The position numbers and the translations under genes were made by a program. Positions 1-5,735 of a DNA stretch of 7,921 nucleotides are shown one piece after another. Source of the stretch: T1Sed10-7 sp040904745 (GTDB lineage: Bacteria > Actinomycetota > Nitriliruptoria > Nitriliruptorales > Nitriliruptoraceae). The stretch spans positions 1 through 7,921 of the forward strand of contig JBBDSW010000072.1 of assembly GCA_040904745.1 (NCBI GenBank), written 5' to 3'. Positions within the stretch are counted from its first letter, which is position 1, and each line of letters opens with the position of its first letter. The notes beneath the pieces were generated by a model, which saw nothing but the letters and a program-made list of their open reading frames with translations, did no database searches and was not told the DNA's origin.

Positions 1-380
1 TCGCTGCCGCCGCCGTTGACGGCGCCTGGAGCGACCTCCGGCGGGCGGTGATCGCCGGGATCGCGGTGCCGGGCGCGATGTTCCTCCTGTCGGAGAGCTT
101 CCGGTTGCTGCGCGGCCAGCCCGGGATCGGGATGGGCGACATCAAGCTGGCGATCTCGCTCGGCCTGGTCGTCGGCTACCTCGGCGGCCTCGAGCTGGTC
201 GTGTTCGCCTACGGGACGATCATCTCCGCGGTGATCATCGCACTGACCCTGGTGCTGGCGGGCCGCGCCAAGCTCGCTTCGCGGATCCCGTTCGGGCCCT
301 ACCTCGCGGTTGGCGCTCTCATCCCCGTGCTCGCCGGAGAAGCCTCCACAGACCTGGTTCGAGCGGTTCTGGGCCTGTGA
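1..380 (+). CDS. pilD: Type IV prepilin peptidase (PilD, A24 family), C-terminal part
   Basis: This inner-membrane aspartic protease removes prepilin leader peptides and usually also N-methylates the new first residue. The frame is open from base 3 to the TGA at 378-380 with no stop, so the start lies before the window; the GTG at 48 is an internal valine. The second catalytic motif is visible as GMGDIKLA, with the catalytic Asp at codon 138-140. The first catalytic Asp and any zinc-binding N-terminal domain would lie upstream. Hydrophobic segments precede and follow this motif, and the end carries the family-typical IPFGPYLAVGA loop and last helix. Its substrates are probably the three prepilin-like proteins encoded at 3975-7767, plus a major pilin outside the window. 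Identification is firm; only the length is unknown. Confidence 0.93.
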   Translation, partial: AAAAVDGAWSDLRRAVIAGIAVPGAMFLLSESFRLLRGQPGIGMGDIKLAISLGLVVGYLGGLELVVFAYGTIISAVIIALTLVLAGRAKLASRIPFGPYLAVGALIPVLAGEASTDLVRAVLGL

Positions 381-427
381 GCCCGGTTCACGTGACCAAG
401 CCGCCGAGGAATCCCATCGATGTCGTT

Positions 428-446
428 CTCAAGTAGGTCGCCGGAG
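428..446 (+). repeat. Direct repeat copy 1, CTCAAGTAGG-N4-CGGAG
   Basis: Fifteen of 19 positions are identical to copy 2 at 498-516 (ten, then four different, then five). The CTCAAG start resembles the -35 side of FliA/WhiG-type promoters; at the matching distance the sequence GTCGAGTG (449-456) agrees with GCCGATAA at only 4 of 8 positions. The copy could be a weak sigma-28-type promoter or an operator half. Confidence 0.7.
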
Positions 447-497
447 GGGTCGAGTGTTGATGTTGACGCGCATGTGAGGCCCGTGTTAGTGATGATG

Positions 498-516
498 CTC
501 AAGTAGGCTGACGGAG
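498..516 (+). repeat. Direct repeat copy 2, CTCAAGTAGG-N4-CGGAG
   Basis: Second copy, starting exactly 70 bp after copy 1 on the same strand. Its CGGAG (512-516) is followed four bases later by a TTG at 521, so it could also serve as a ribosome binding site for a longer form of the regulator gene. No good -10 is found at the FliA/WhiG distance, so an operator role is as likely as a promoter role. Confidence 0.7.
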
Positions 517-598
517 TAGCTTGGCTATCCCTGAGACGGGTGGGGAACCGGGCGAGGACACCTCGGGCGGCGCGCGGGGATCAACCAAGGACAGGCCG

Positions 599-811
599 AT
601 GACGCAGGGTTCGATACCCGTCGGGGGCCCGCTGCTGACCGTGGCGGAGGTCGCCGAGGTGCTGCGCGTGTCGAACATGACCGTGTACCGCCTCATCAAG
701 GCAGGGGACATGCCCGCGCTCAGGGTCGGTAAGAACTACCGCATCCGTGAAGCGGACCTCGAGACCTTCCTCGCCGAGGGCACCGTCGCGGCCGACGAAG
801 CGAACGGTTGA
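599..811 (+). CDS. BldC-like / excisionase-family helix-turn-helix DNA-binding protein
   Basis: A 70-aa protein made of a single MerR-like winged helix-turn-helix of the excisionase/BldC class. The motif runs from about residue 12 to 58: LLTVAEVAEVLRVSNMTVYRL, then an IKAGDMPALRVGKNYRI wing and a READLETFL helix. There is no effector or dimerisation domain, as in Streptomyces BldC, which has a similar length and also begins LLT about ten residues in. I chose the ATG at 599 because AAGGA (587-591) lies 7 nt upstream and because it gives the family-typical N-terminus. A TTG at 521 in the same frame, behind GGAG, would add 26 low-complexity residues. The stop overlaps the pilM start by 4 nt (TTGA), so the two are probably co-translated. 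It likely regulates pilus genes, perhaps its own promoter through the 428/498 repeats; this target is inference. A structural DNA-bridging or phage-excisionase role is less likely given the setting. Confidence 0.85.
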   Translation: MTQGSIPVGGPLLTVAEVAEVLRVSNMTVYRLIKAGDMPALRVGKNYRIREADLETFLAEGTVAADEANG

Positions 812-1857
812 TCCAGGTGGCTTCCAGTGCGATCGGCGTCGACATCGGTTCCCGCACCATCGCGGTGGCCGAGGTCAAGGCGGGCCGTGGGGCCCCGACG
901 GTGACCAACTTCGGCGGGATCGAACTCCCGTCGAACGCGGTCAGCGAAGGGGAGATCCTCGACGTTGCGGCGGTCGCCGAAACGCTCCGCGAACTCGTGG
1001 GTACGGCGAAGCTGAGCTCCAAGCGCGTGTGGCTGGGCGTCGCCAACCAGCGCGTCGTCGTCCGCCAGGTCGACCTCCCGGCGATGGAAGAGAAGGAGCT
1101 GCGGGAGTCCCTGCGCTACCAGGTGCAGGAGTACATCCCGATCCCGGTCGAGGAGGCGGAGCTCGACGTCCACGTCGTCTCGAACTTCACCGCCGACGAC
1201 GGCGCCGAGATGCAGCGGCTGCTGCTGGTGGCCGGCCACCGCGACATGGTGACCTCCCACGTCGAGGCTGCGACCGAGGCCGGGCTCCGCCCCATCGGTG
1301 TCGACCTCAACCCGTTCGCCGTACTCCGGACGATGGGCGACGAGCACACGCTCGACCAGGGCAACCAGGTCCTGGTGGACGTCGGTGCAGGCGTGACGAA
1401 CATCGTCGTCCACGAGCACGGCATCCCCACCTTCGTGCGGATCCTGGTGATGGGCGGCGATCAGATCACCGAGGCCCTCGTGGCTGGACTCTCCACCGAC
1501 CGTGAGGATGCCGAGGCCATCAAGCGCGCCTCTCGGGTCGGCTCGACCGCGGACGTCGCGGGACGCATCGTGACCGAACAGGCGGATGCGTTCGTCGACG
1601 AGATCCGCAGCTCGCTGGATTACTACCAGGCGCAGACCGGGAGCTCCCGTCTGGCCAGCCTGGTGCTCACGGGCGGAGCCGCCTCCCTGGCCGGGCTCAA
1701 CGACCGGTTGGCGGACAGCATCCGGCTGCCGGTCGAGGTCGGTAACCCGTTCAGCCGGTGGGAGGCGTCGGACACCGTCTACGGCGAAGAGGACCTCGCG
1801 GCGGTGGGGCCGAGCCTTGCGACCGCGATCGGCCTCGCGTTGGGAGGCCTCGAGTGA
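808..1857 (+). CDS. pilM: Type IV pilus assembly protein PilM (actin-like ATPase)
   Basis: Cytoplasmic actin/FtsA-fold protein that binds the N-terminus of PilN and helps link the motor to the membrane alignment complex. At 349 aa it is the usual family length. Nucleotide-site motifs are present in order: phosphate-1 GVDIGSRTIAVAEV (Asp12, Gly14), phosphate-2 LVDVGAGVTNIVVHEHG (Asp191) and the adenosine motif LVLTGGAASLAGL (residues 285-297). The family-typical RYQVQEYIPIPVEEAELD stretch at 103-120 lies in the 1C-like subdomain. The start is taken as TTG 808, which overlaps the upstream stop by 4 nt but has a poor Shine-Dalgarno; GTG 817 is an alternative that would lose three residues and still keep the first motif. 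The stop overlaps the pilN GTG by 4 nt. EutJ or FtsA are excluded by the motif details and the neighbours. Confidence 0.95.
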   Translation: MIQVASSAIGVDIGSRTIAVAEVKAGRGAPTVTNFGGIELPSNAVSEGEILDVAAVAETLRELVGTAKLSSKRVWLGVANQRVVVRQVDLPAMEEKELRESLRYQVQEYIPIPVEEAELDVHVVSNFTADDGAEMQRLLLVAGHRDMVTSHVEAATEAGLRPIGVDLNPFAVLRTMGDEHTLDQGNQVLVDVGAGVTNIVVHEHGIPTFVRILVMGGDQITEALVAGLSTDREDAEAIKRASRVGSTADVAGRIVTEQADAFVDEIRSSLDYYQAQTGSSRLASLVLTGGAASLAGLNDRLADSIRLPVEVGNPFSRWEASDTVYGEEDLAAVGPSLATAIGLALGGLE

Positions 1858-2489
1858 GCGTGCGCGTAAACCTCCTCCCGGAGGCGACCAAGCAGCGCGG
1901 CCGCGCTTCGCGGCAGCGCGCGATCGCTGGCGTTGCGGGCGTGGTCTTCCTCCTCCTGCTGGGTGGGGTGTACTGGTGGTTCGCCAACCAGGTATCCAAC
2001 GCCGAGGACGAGCTGGCAGCGGAGCAGGCCATCTCTGCGGAGCTCCGTGCCGAGGAGGCCGAGCTCGTGGCTTTCGTGGAACTCGCCGATCGTCGTGACC
2101 GCGCCGACGAGGTCCTCTCCGCGGCGATGGCCAGCGAGGTGTCGCTGGCCGCCGTCCTGCAGGATCTCGCCGCGGTGACGCCGTCGGACACCCAGTTCGA
2201 CTCGATCGCGGTGCAGCTCCAGGGTGCCGAGGGCAGCGCCGGCACGTTCAACCTCAGCGGACGCACCCTGACCTCGCACGCCCCCGGCGTCGAGCGCGTC
2301 CTGCTCTCGCTCGAGAAGATCACCACCTTCAAGGACCTCTACCTCAACTCCTCGTCCCTGTCGGGTGAGGACGTCGAGGAAGGCGACGAGGAGGCAGGGT
2401 CGATCGCCTCGTTCTCCGTCGATGGGAACATCGGGCCGGAGGCCCGCACGGGTCGGTACCAGGACGGTCTGCCGGAGGATCTGCGATGA
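1854..2489 (+). CDS. pilN: Type IV pilus inner-membrane alignment protein PilN
   Basis: Bitopic membrane protein of 211 aa. The first residues, MSVRVNLLP, carry the conserved NLLP peptide (6-9) that inserts into the groove of PilM. A basic stretch (13-22) is followed by one membrane segment at about 23-43, a coiled coil at about 45-85, and a C-terminal alpha/beta domain (about 100-170) expected to pair with PilO. The last about 40 residues are acidic and low in complexity (EDVEEGDEEAG), which is unusual for PilN. The start is GTG 1854, overlapping the pilM stop as GTGA, with GGGAGG at 1842-1847 six bases upstream. A longer open frame from 1758 lies inside pilM and is rejected because the NLLP motif must be near the N-terminus. 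Confidence 0.93.
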   Translation: MSVRVNLLPEATKQRGRASRQRAIAGVAGVVFLLLLGGVYWWFANQVSNAEDELAAEQAISAELRAEEAELVAFVELADRRDRADEVLSAAMASEVSLAAVLQDLAAVTPSDTQFDSIAVQLQGAEGSAGTFNLSGRTLTSHAPGVERVLLSLEKITTFKDLYLNSSSLSGEDVEEGDEEAGSIASFSVDGNIGPEARTGRYQDGLPEDLR

Positions 2490-3151
2490 AGCGCACACAG
2501 ATCCTTATCCTCGTGCTGGTCGCCCTGCTCGTCGCGGTGCTGTTCTTCTTCTTCGCGGTCCAGCCGCAGCGTGAGCGGGCAGCCGAACTCGACGAGGAGA
2601 TCGCGCTCGAGCAGGAACAGCAGGCCCTGCTGCAGGCGGAGATCTCCCGGTTGCGGAGCGTCCGTGACGAGGCGCCGGAGGTGGAAGCCGACCTCGCGGC
2701 CGCCAACGCGATCGTCCCACGTGATGCGTCCCTGCCATCCGCGCTGCGTCAGCTCCAACTCGCCAGCGACGAGGCCGGGCTGGTCCTGAGCTCGATCTCC
2801 ACCGCGCGACCTGCCGGGCTCCCCGACGCGCTCGAAGGTCTCTCGTCCATCTCGGTGACGTTGCAGATGAGCGGGAGCTACTTCCAGGTGGTGGACTTCC
2901 TGCGCCGGGTCGAGGACCCTGGGATCACCCCGCGCGGCCTGACCTGGAACGACATCAACGTCGGTCGCGCCGAGTACCCGGAGCTGAACGTCGCCCTCAA
3001 CGGCCAGCTCTACACGGCACAGCCGGCCGCACCGCCGCCGCCGGAACCGGAGCCTGAGGTGGGCGAGGACGGCGAGCCGCTCGAGGACGGTGAGGTCGGT
3101 CCCGAGGGAGACGATCTCGACCCAGAAGATGAGCTAGAGGAGCAGCCGTGA
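2486..3151 (+). CDS. pilO: Type IV pilus inner-membrane alignment protein PilO
   Basis: Bitopic partner of PilN, 221 aa. A short MKRTQ cytoplasmic end leads into a membrane helix (about 5-24), a Glu/Gln/Leu-rich coiled coil (about 28-75), and a ferredoxin-like C-terminal domain. The domain holds the family pattern GSYFQVVDFLRRVE at 130-143. From about residue 180 a 42-residue tail rich in Pro, Glu, Asp and Gly follows (starting PAAPPPPEPEPE), outside the usual PilO fold; it should lie outside the membrane and may span or contact the cell wall. The ATG at 2486 overlaps the pilN stop (ATGA), with GGAGG at 2474-2478 seven bases upstream. GspM is the other related family, but the pilM-pilN context decides for PilO. 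Confidence 0.92.
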   Translation: MKRTQILILVLVALLVAVLFFFFAVQPQRERAAELDEEIALEQEQQALLQAEISRLRSVRDEAPEVEADLAAANAIVPRDASLPSALRQLQLASDEAGLVLSSISTARPAGLPDALEGLSSISVTLQMSGSYFQVVDFLRRVEDPGITPRGLTWNDINVGRAEYPELNVALNGQLYTAQPAAPPPPEPEPEVGEDGEPLEDGEVGPEGDDLDPEDELEEQP

Positions 3152-3864
3152 GCCGTCGACGGGCAACGAGACTGGAGCCGGTGCGCGGTGCGGGCCGGTC
3201 ATCCTCGTTCCTGGGCATCCTGAGCGGTGTCCTCGGCGGGTTGGGACTCCTCCTGCTGGTCGCCCTGGTCGGACCCGGAGTGTCCGGTCCGGCTGGCGAC
3301 GACGGCCCCACTCCGCTGCCCCCCGCCGAGGTCATGGCTGAGTCCTCCTCGGAGTCGGAAAGCGAGCCGGAAGCCGCTGAGACCGACGAAGCCGTCGTGC
3401 TCCCGGTCGTGGCCGAGAACATCTACCTCTCGCGCGATCCCTTCGACCCGGTCGTCCCCGAGGAAGAACCGGGCGATGGCGGCAACGGCGGGAACGGTGA
3501 CTCGTCCGGGGACGGCACCGACGGCACCGACGGCACCGACGGGGATGGCAGCACGGACCCGGACGACGGCACGAACGGGGACCCCATCGCGCCGCCCGCC
3601 CCGGATGCGGACTCGACGTGTACGGGTGAAGAGGAGCTCGTCTGTGACGGCCAGGTCGTCACCCTGGAAGGGACCTCCGGATCGGGGGACTCCCGCACGG
3701 CCAGCATCAAGGTCAACTCGACCACGTACGTGGTGGCCGTCGGCGACACCTTCGCCACCCACTTCACGCTCCTCGGCTTCGACGGGGACTGCGTGAACAT
3801 CCGCTACGGCGACGACCCGGGCATCGAGAGCCGGCTCTGCCCGAGTGCGAGCCCGCTGAAGTAG
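3148..3864 (+). CDS. Bitopic protein in the PilP position, with PilP/GspC-like C-terminal domain
   Basis: 238 aa, not recognised as a standard named family by eye. The order is: basic N-terminus (SRRRATRLEPVRGAGR), one membrane helix at about 21-44, a Ser/Glu-rich spacer, the motif RDPFDP (96-101) which recalls the RDPF-type motif ahead of PilP/GspC homology regions, a Gly/Asp/Asn-rich flexible linker (about 107-150) and a small beta-rich domain (about 158-238). That domain reads GQVVTLEGTSG, then ASIKVNSTTYVVAVGDTF, then CVNIRYGDD, a pattern like the PilP/GspC beta-sandwich. Four cysteines (158, 166, 215, 231) could form two disulfides. It starts at GTG 3148, overlapping the pilO stop, behind GAGGAG (3137-3142). 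No lipobox is seen, unlike proteobacterial PilP. Position and architecture suggest a fourth alignment-complex subunit; the name PilP is not proven. Confidence 0.75.
   Translation: MSRRRATRLEPVRGAGRSSSFLGILSGVLGGLGLLLLVALVGPGVSGPAGDDGPTPLPPAEVMAESSSESESEPEAAETDEAVVLPVVAENIYLSRDPFDPVVPEEEPGDGGNGGNGDSSGDGTDGTDGTDGDGSTDPDDGTNGDPIAPPAPDADSTCTGEEELVCDGQVVTLEGTSGSGDSRTASIKVNSTTYVVAVGDTFATHFTLLGFDGDCVNIRYGDDPGIESRLCPSASPLK
3511..3540 (+). repeat. In-frame tandem repeat of GACGGCACC (three full units)
   Basis: Three perfect 9-bp units (3511-3537) followed by a partial GAC. They encode Asp-Gly-Thr repeats starting at residue 122 of the protein at 3148-3864. The repeat lies in the flexible linker, so length changes by slippage would stay in frame and only alter the reach of the C-terminal domain. 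Confidence 0.8.
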
Positions 3865-3974
3865 CCCAGGGGTCGTTGCGAGAAGCTTCCGCTCAAGCAC
3901 AGGCTCCATTCGGCCGATGACGAAGGCGAGGCTGCCCGTCCCGGGGGCCTCGTCCGACGGCATCGGAGGATGGC
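3865..3974 (+). other. Intergenic leader region of the minor pilin cassette
   Basis: 110 bp separating the pilMNO cassette from the minor pilins. It contains the FliA/WhiG-like promoter (3892-3920), a possible hairpin with stem CGAGGC/GCCTCG (3927-3932 with 3947-3952) just downstream of the expected transcription start, and the Shine-Dalgarno GGAGGA (3965-3970). No Rho-independent terminator is visible for the upstream operon. An in-frame TGA at 3918 rules out a longer N-terminus for the downstream gene. Confidence 0.65.
3892..3920 (+). promoter_or_regulatory. Candidate FliA/WhiG (sigma-28 family) promoter
   Basis: CTCAAG (3892-3897), a 15-nt spacer, then GCCGATGA (3913-3920). The -10 side matches the sigma-28 consensus GCCGATAA at 7 of 8 positions, and the -35 side resembles TAAA/TCAA at nearly the standard distance. 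Transcription would begin near 3927, leaving a leader of about 48 nt before the GTG at 3975. It lies in one of only two gaps within the pilus locus and points toward the minor pilin genes. In Rubrobacter radiotolerans type IV pilus expression is controlled by WhiG and the c-di-GMP-binding anti-sigma RsiG, which makes this reading biologically sensible; no WhiG or RsiG gene is in the window. Confidence 0.6.
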
Positions 3975-5735
3975 GTGGCGGTGCGGCAGCTGCGACGTGC
4001 GTTCAGCGGCGATGAGACAGGCATCACCCTCATCGAGGTCGTGATGGCGATCTTCATCCTGTCGGTCGCGCTGCTGGCTCTGGGCTCCGTCGCGATCAGC
4101 TCGCTCGCCTCCCTCAGGGACACCCGCTCGCGCGAGCAGGCGTCCAACGCCGTCAGCGCCGCCATCGAGGACGTCCGCAGCCGGGACTTCAACGACATCT
4201 ACCACGCGTCCGGAAGCATCGATCCGGCCCTGTTGCCCGCCAGCTTGGCCCCGTCGGTCGCGACCGACACCTGCTTCGGGTTGGATGCGGCCCCGAGTGG
4301 TGAACGCCTGGTGTTCGACGTGGGCACCGATCCCATCCCGTTCGAGCGGGTCACCGGCGACGCGGACACGATCACCGTGCACGTCCTCGTGACGTTCGAG
4401 GGAGCGGCGTGCGGCTCGAGCGACCAGGCTCCGCTGAAGCGCATCACGGCGGTCGGCTCCTGGACCGACGGGCCGAACGAACGCGTCGTGATCCAGGAGA
4501 CGATGGTCACCGACGTGGCCCGCGGCCTCCCGGTGCCACGCTTCGAGCTCCGCCCCGAGGACGGACGTGTCCGTTTCTCCGAGAACTTCCTCAACGGCGG
4601 AGGTGATCTTCGCCGCTGCGTCGAGCATCAGCTCCGCAACCTCGGCGCCGAGGACAGCTACGACTGGGCGGTCGAGCCCGCCTACGCAGGGCAGTTGGTC
4701 AGCAGCGAGGTGAGCCTCGACGGCTACCGCCTCGAGGATGCCTGGTTGGTCTCCGCCTATCTGGAGACCCCACCGCCCGCCTCCCGTGATGGGGAACCAC
4801 CGGCGACCGAGGACGACCGCTTCACCTTCGAGGCAGGGTTCGATCGTCCGGTCTCGGATGCCCGAGTGGGCGCAGGTGACTCCGCCCTGATCACCGTCTG
4901 CTATCAGCCACGCTCCGGGATCGACGTGGCTGACCTCCCCGCCTCCGTGGATGCACGCATCGTCCTGCGCTCACGTTTCGATGACCGCCAGATCGAGGAA
5001 CTGCACCACGAGGTCGTCCTCGCAGACCCAACGGCGGACTCCACCATCCCCGGTGATCCGCTCTACCTGTTCGAGGAGCCGGACGACACGGCACACCCGC
5101 GCAGCAGCTCGCCCGGGGTGATGGGCCCGCTCGCCCCCGATGGCTCGGACCCGAACGTGGTCAACCTCCTGAGCACCCACGACTACGAGGACACCACGAA
5201 GGCGAACTGGTCGACCGATGTCGTCACTACCGATGATCTCCCTGGCGTGCGCCTGCGCACCACCGCGACGCCTCCGTCGGACCCGGCGCTGGGGGAGAGC
5301 ACCGCGATCTGGCACTACCAGTTCGGCTCGGGCACGACGCTCGAGCGGGACGTCACCGTGGTGCTGTGGCTGGCACCACCCGCGGCGCTGCAGGGCTCGA
5401 TCGGTGGCGACGGCATCCCCGTCGCCGGGCAGCTCCACCTCGACGAGCTCAAGAGCAACGAGACCCCGGTGAGCGGAGGCTGGACGGCCGTGCAGCCGTT
5501 CGAGTACCTGCACACCACATCGCAGTCCGCGCCGACGAAGGGGTGGCAACGCGTGGAGATCCCCGTGGATCTCGGTGACGCCCGGAAGTTCAGCAACAAC
5601 CGCTACCTCCGCTTCCGTCTGACCTGCGTGGATGCCGCCGACTCCGCCCTGGACGACACCCCGCCTCCGGCGGACTGCAACGTGGCCTACGACAACCACC
5701 TGCGTGCGTCCGCCGTCTACGTCCAGGAGCGATGA
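3975..5735 (+). CDS. Very large PilV-like minor pilin with putative adhesin ectodomain
   Basis: 586 aa with a class III-type prepilin N-terminus: a short basic leader (MAVRQLRRAFSGDETG), predicted cleavage Gly16|Ile17, then ITLIEVVMAIFILSVALLAL with Glu21 as the conserved Glu+5. Residues 17-55 form the hydrophobic N-terminal helix, and 55-180 look like a pilin globular domain. From about 186 the protein far exceeds usual minor pilins: a beta-rich, Ig-like region (about 186-360) and a second region (about 395-586) with the pattern of a jelly-roll, carbohydrate-binding-like module ending CNVAYDNHLRASAVYV. Six cysteines are present. The start is GTG 3975, 4 nt after GGAGGA; GTG 3981 (10 nt) is an alternative that removes only two leader residues. 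The stop overlaps the next gene by 4 nt. Domain assignments past residue 186 are by pattern only; likely a surface-displayed pilus subunit. Confidence 0.88.
   Translation: MAVRQLRRAFSGDETGITLIEVVMAIFILSVALLALGSVAISSLASLRDTRSREQASNAVSAAIEDVRSRDFNDIYHASGSIDPALLPASLAPSVATDTCFGLDAAPSGERLVFDVGTDPIPFERVTGDADTITVHVLVTFEGAACGSSDQAPLKRITAVGSWTDGPNERVVIQETMVTDVARGLPVPRFELRPEDGRVRFSENFLNGGGDLRRCVEHQLRNLGAEDSYDWAVEPAYAGQLVSSEVSLDGYRLEDAWLVSAYLETPPPASRDGEPPATEDDRFTFEAGFDRPVSDARVGAGDSALITVCYQPRSGIDVADLPASVDARIVLRSRFDDRQIEELHHEVVLADPTADSTIPGDPLYLFEEPDDTAHPRSSSPGVMGPLAPDGSDPNVVNLLSTHDYEDTTKANWSTDVVTTDDLPGVRLRTTATPPSDPALGESTAIWHYQFGSGTTLERDVTVVLWLAPPAALQGSIGGDGIPVAGQLHLDELKSNETPVSGGWTAVQPFEYLHTTSQSAPTKGWQRVEIPVDLGDARKFSNNRYLRFRLTCVDAADSALDDTPPPADCNVAYDNHLRASAVYVQER

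Larger units (their letters stand above)
381..598 (+). other. Intergenic regulatory region between pilD and the bldC-like gene
   Basis: About 220 bp without a convincing gene. It holds an 8-bp palindrome TCACGTGA (388-395), two copies of CTCAAGTAGG-N4-CGGAG (428-446 and 498-516), and a Shine-Dalgarno-like AAGGA (587-591) ahead of the ATG at 599. A TTGACG at 463-468 could be a -35 box, but no good -10 follows at 16-18 nt. Local composition is more AT-rich between 405 and 530 than in the flanking genes, as expected for a promoter region. No stem followed by a T run is seen after pilD, so read-through from pilD into the downstream operon remains possible. The region probably contains the promoter of the pilM operon, but its exact position cannot be fixed by eye. 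Confidence 0.6.

Noticed and set aside
463..491. Housekeeping promoter TTGACG-N17-TTAGTG
   Set aside because: The -35 is good, but the -10 lacks the TANNNT form. Too weak to list as a feature.
521..598. TTG 521 as the start of the BldC-like protein
   Set aside because: It would add 26 residues without counterpart in BldC-type proteins. ATG 599 has a better-spaced Shine-Dalgarno and the typical N-terminus. The GGAG before 521 is part of the direct repeat. Not fully excluded.
747..1505. Plus-strand frame of 252 codons overlapping pilM
   Set aside because: Arg/Gly/Pro-rich translation in a shifted frame; pilM motifs show which frame is real.
1758..1853. N-terminal extension of PilN from 1758
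   Set aside because: It lies within pilM and would bury the NLLP motif, which must be at the N-terminus to bind PilM.
3511..3540. CRISPR-like or mobile repeat at GACGGCACC units
   Set aside because: Short 9-bp in-frame units within a coding region encoding a flexible linker, with no spacers.
3199..3963. Minus-strand open frame of 254 codons opposite the PilP-like gene
   Set aside because: It mirrors the codon bias of the plus-strand gene, runs through the Gly/Asp linker as low-complexity Val/Ala/Gly, and crosses the promoter region. No supporting motif is seen.
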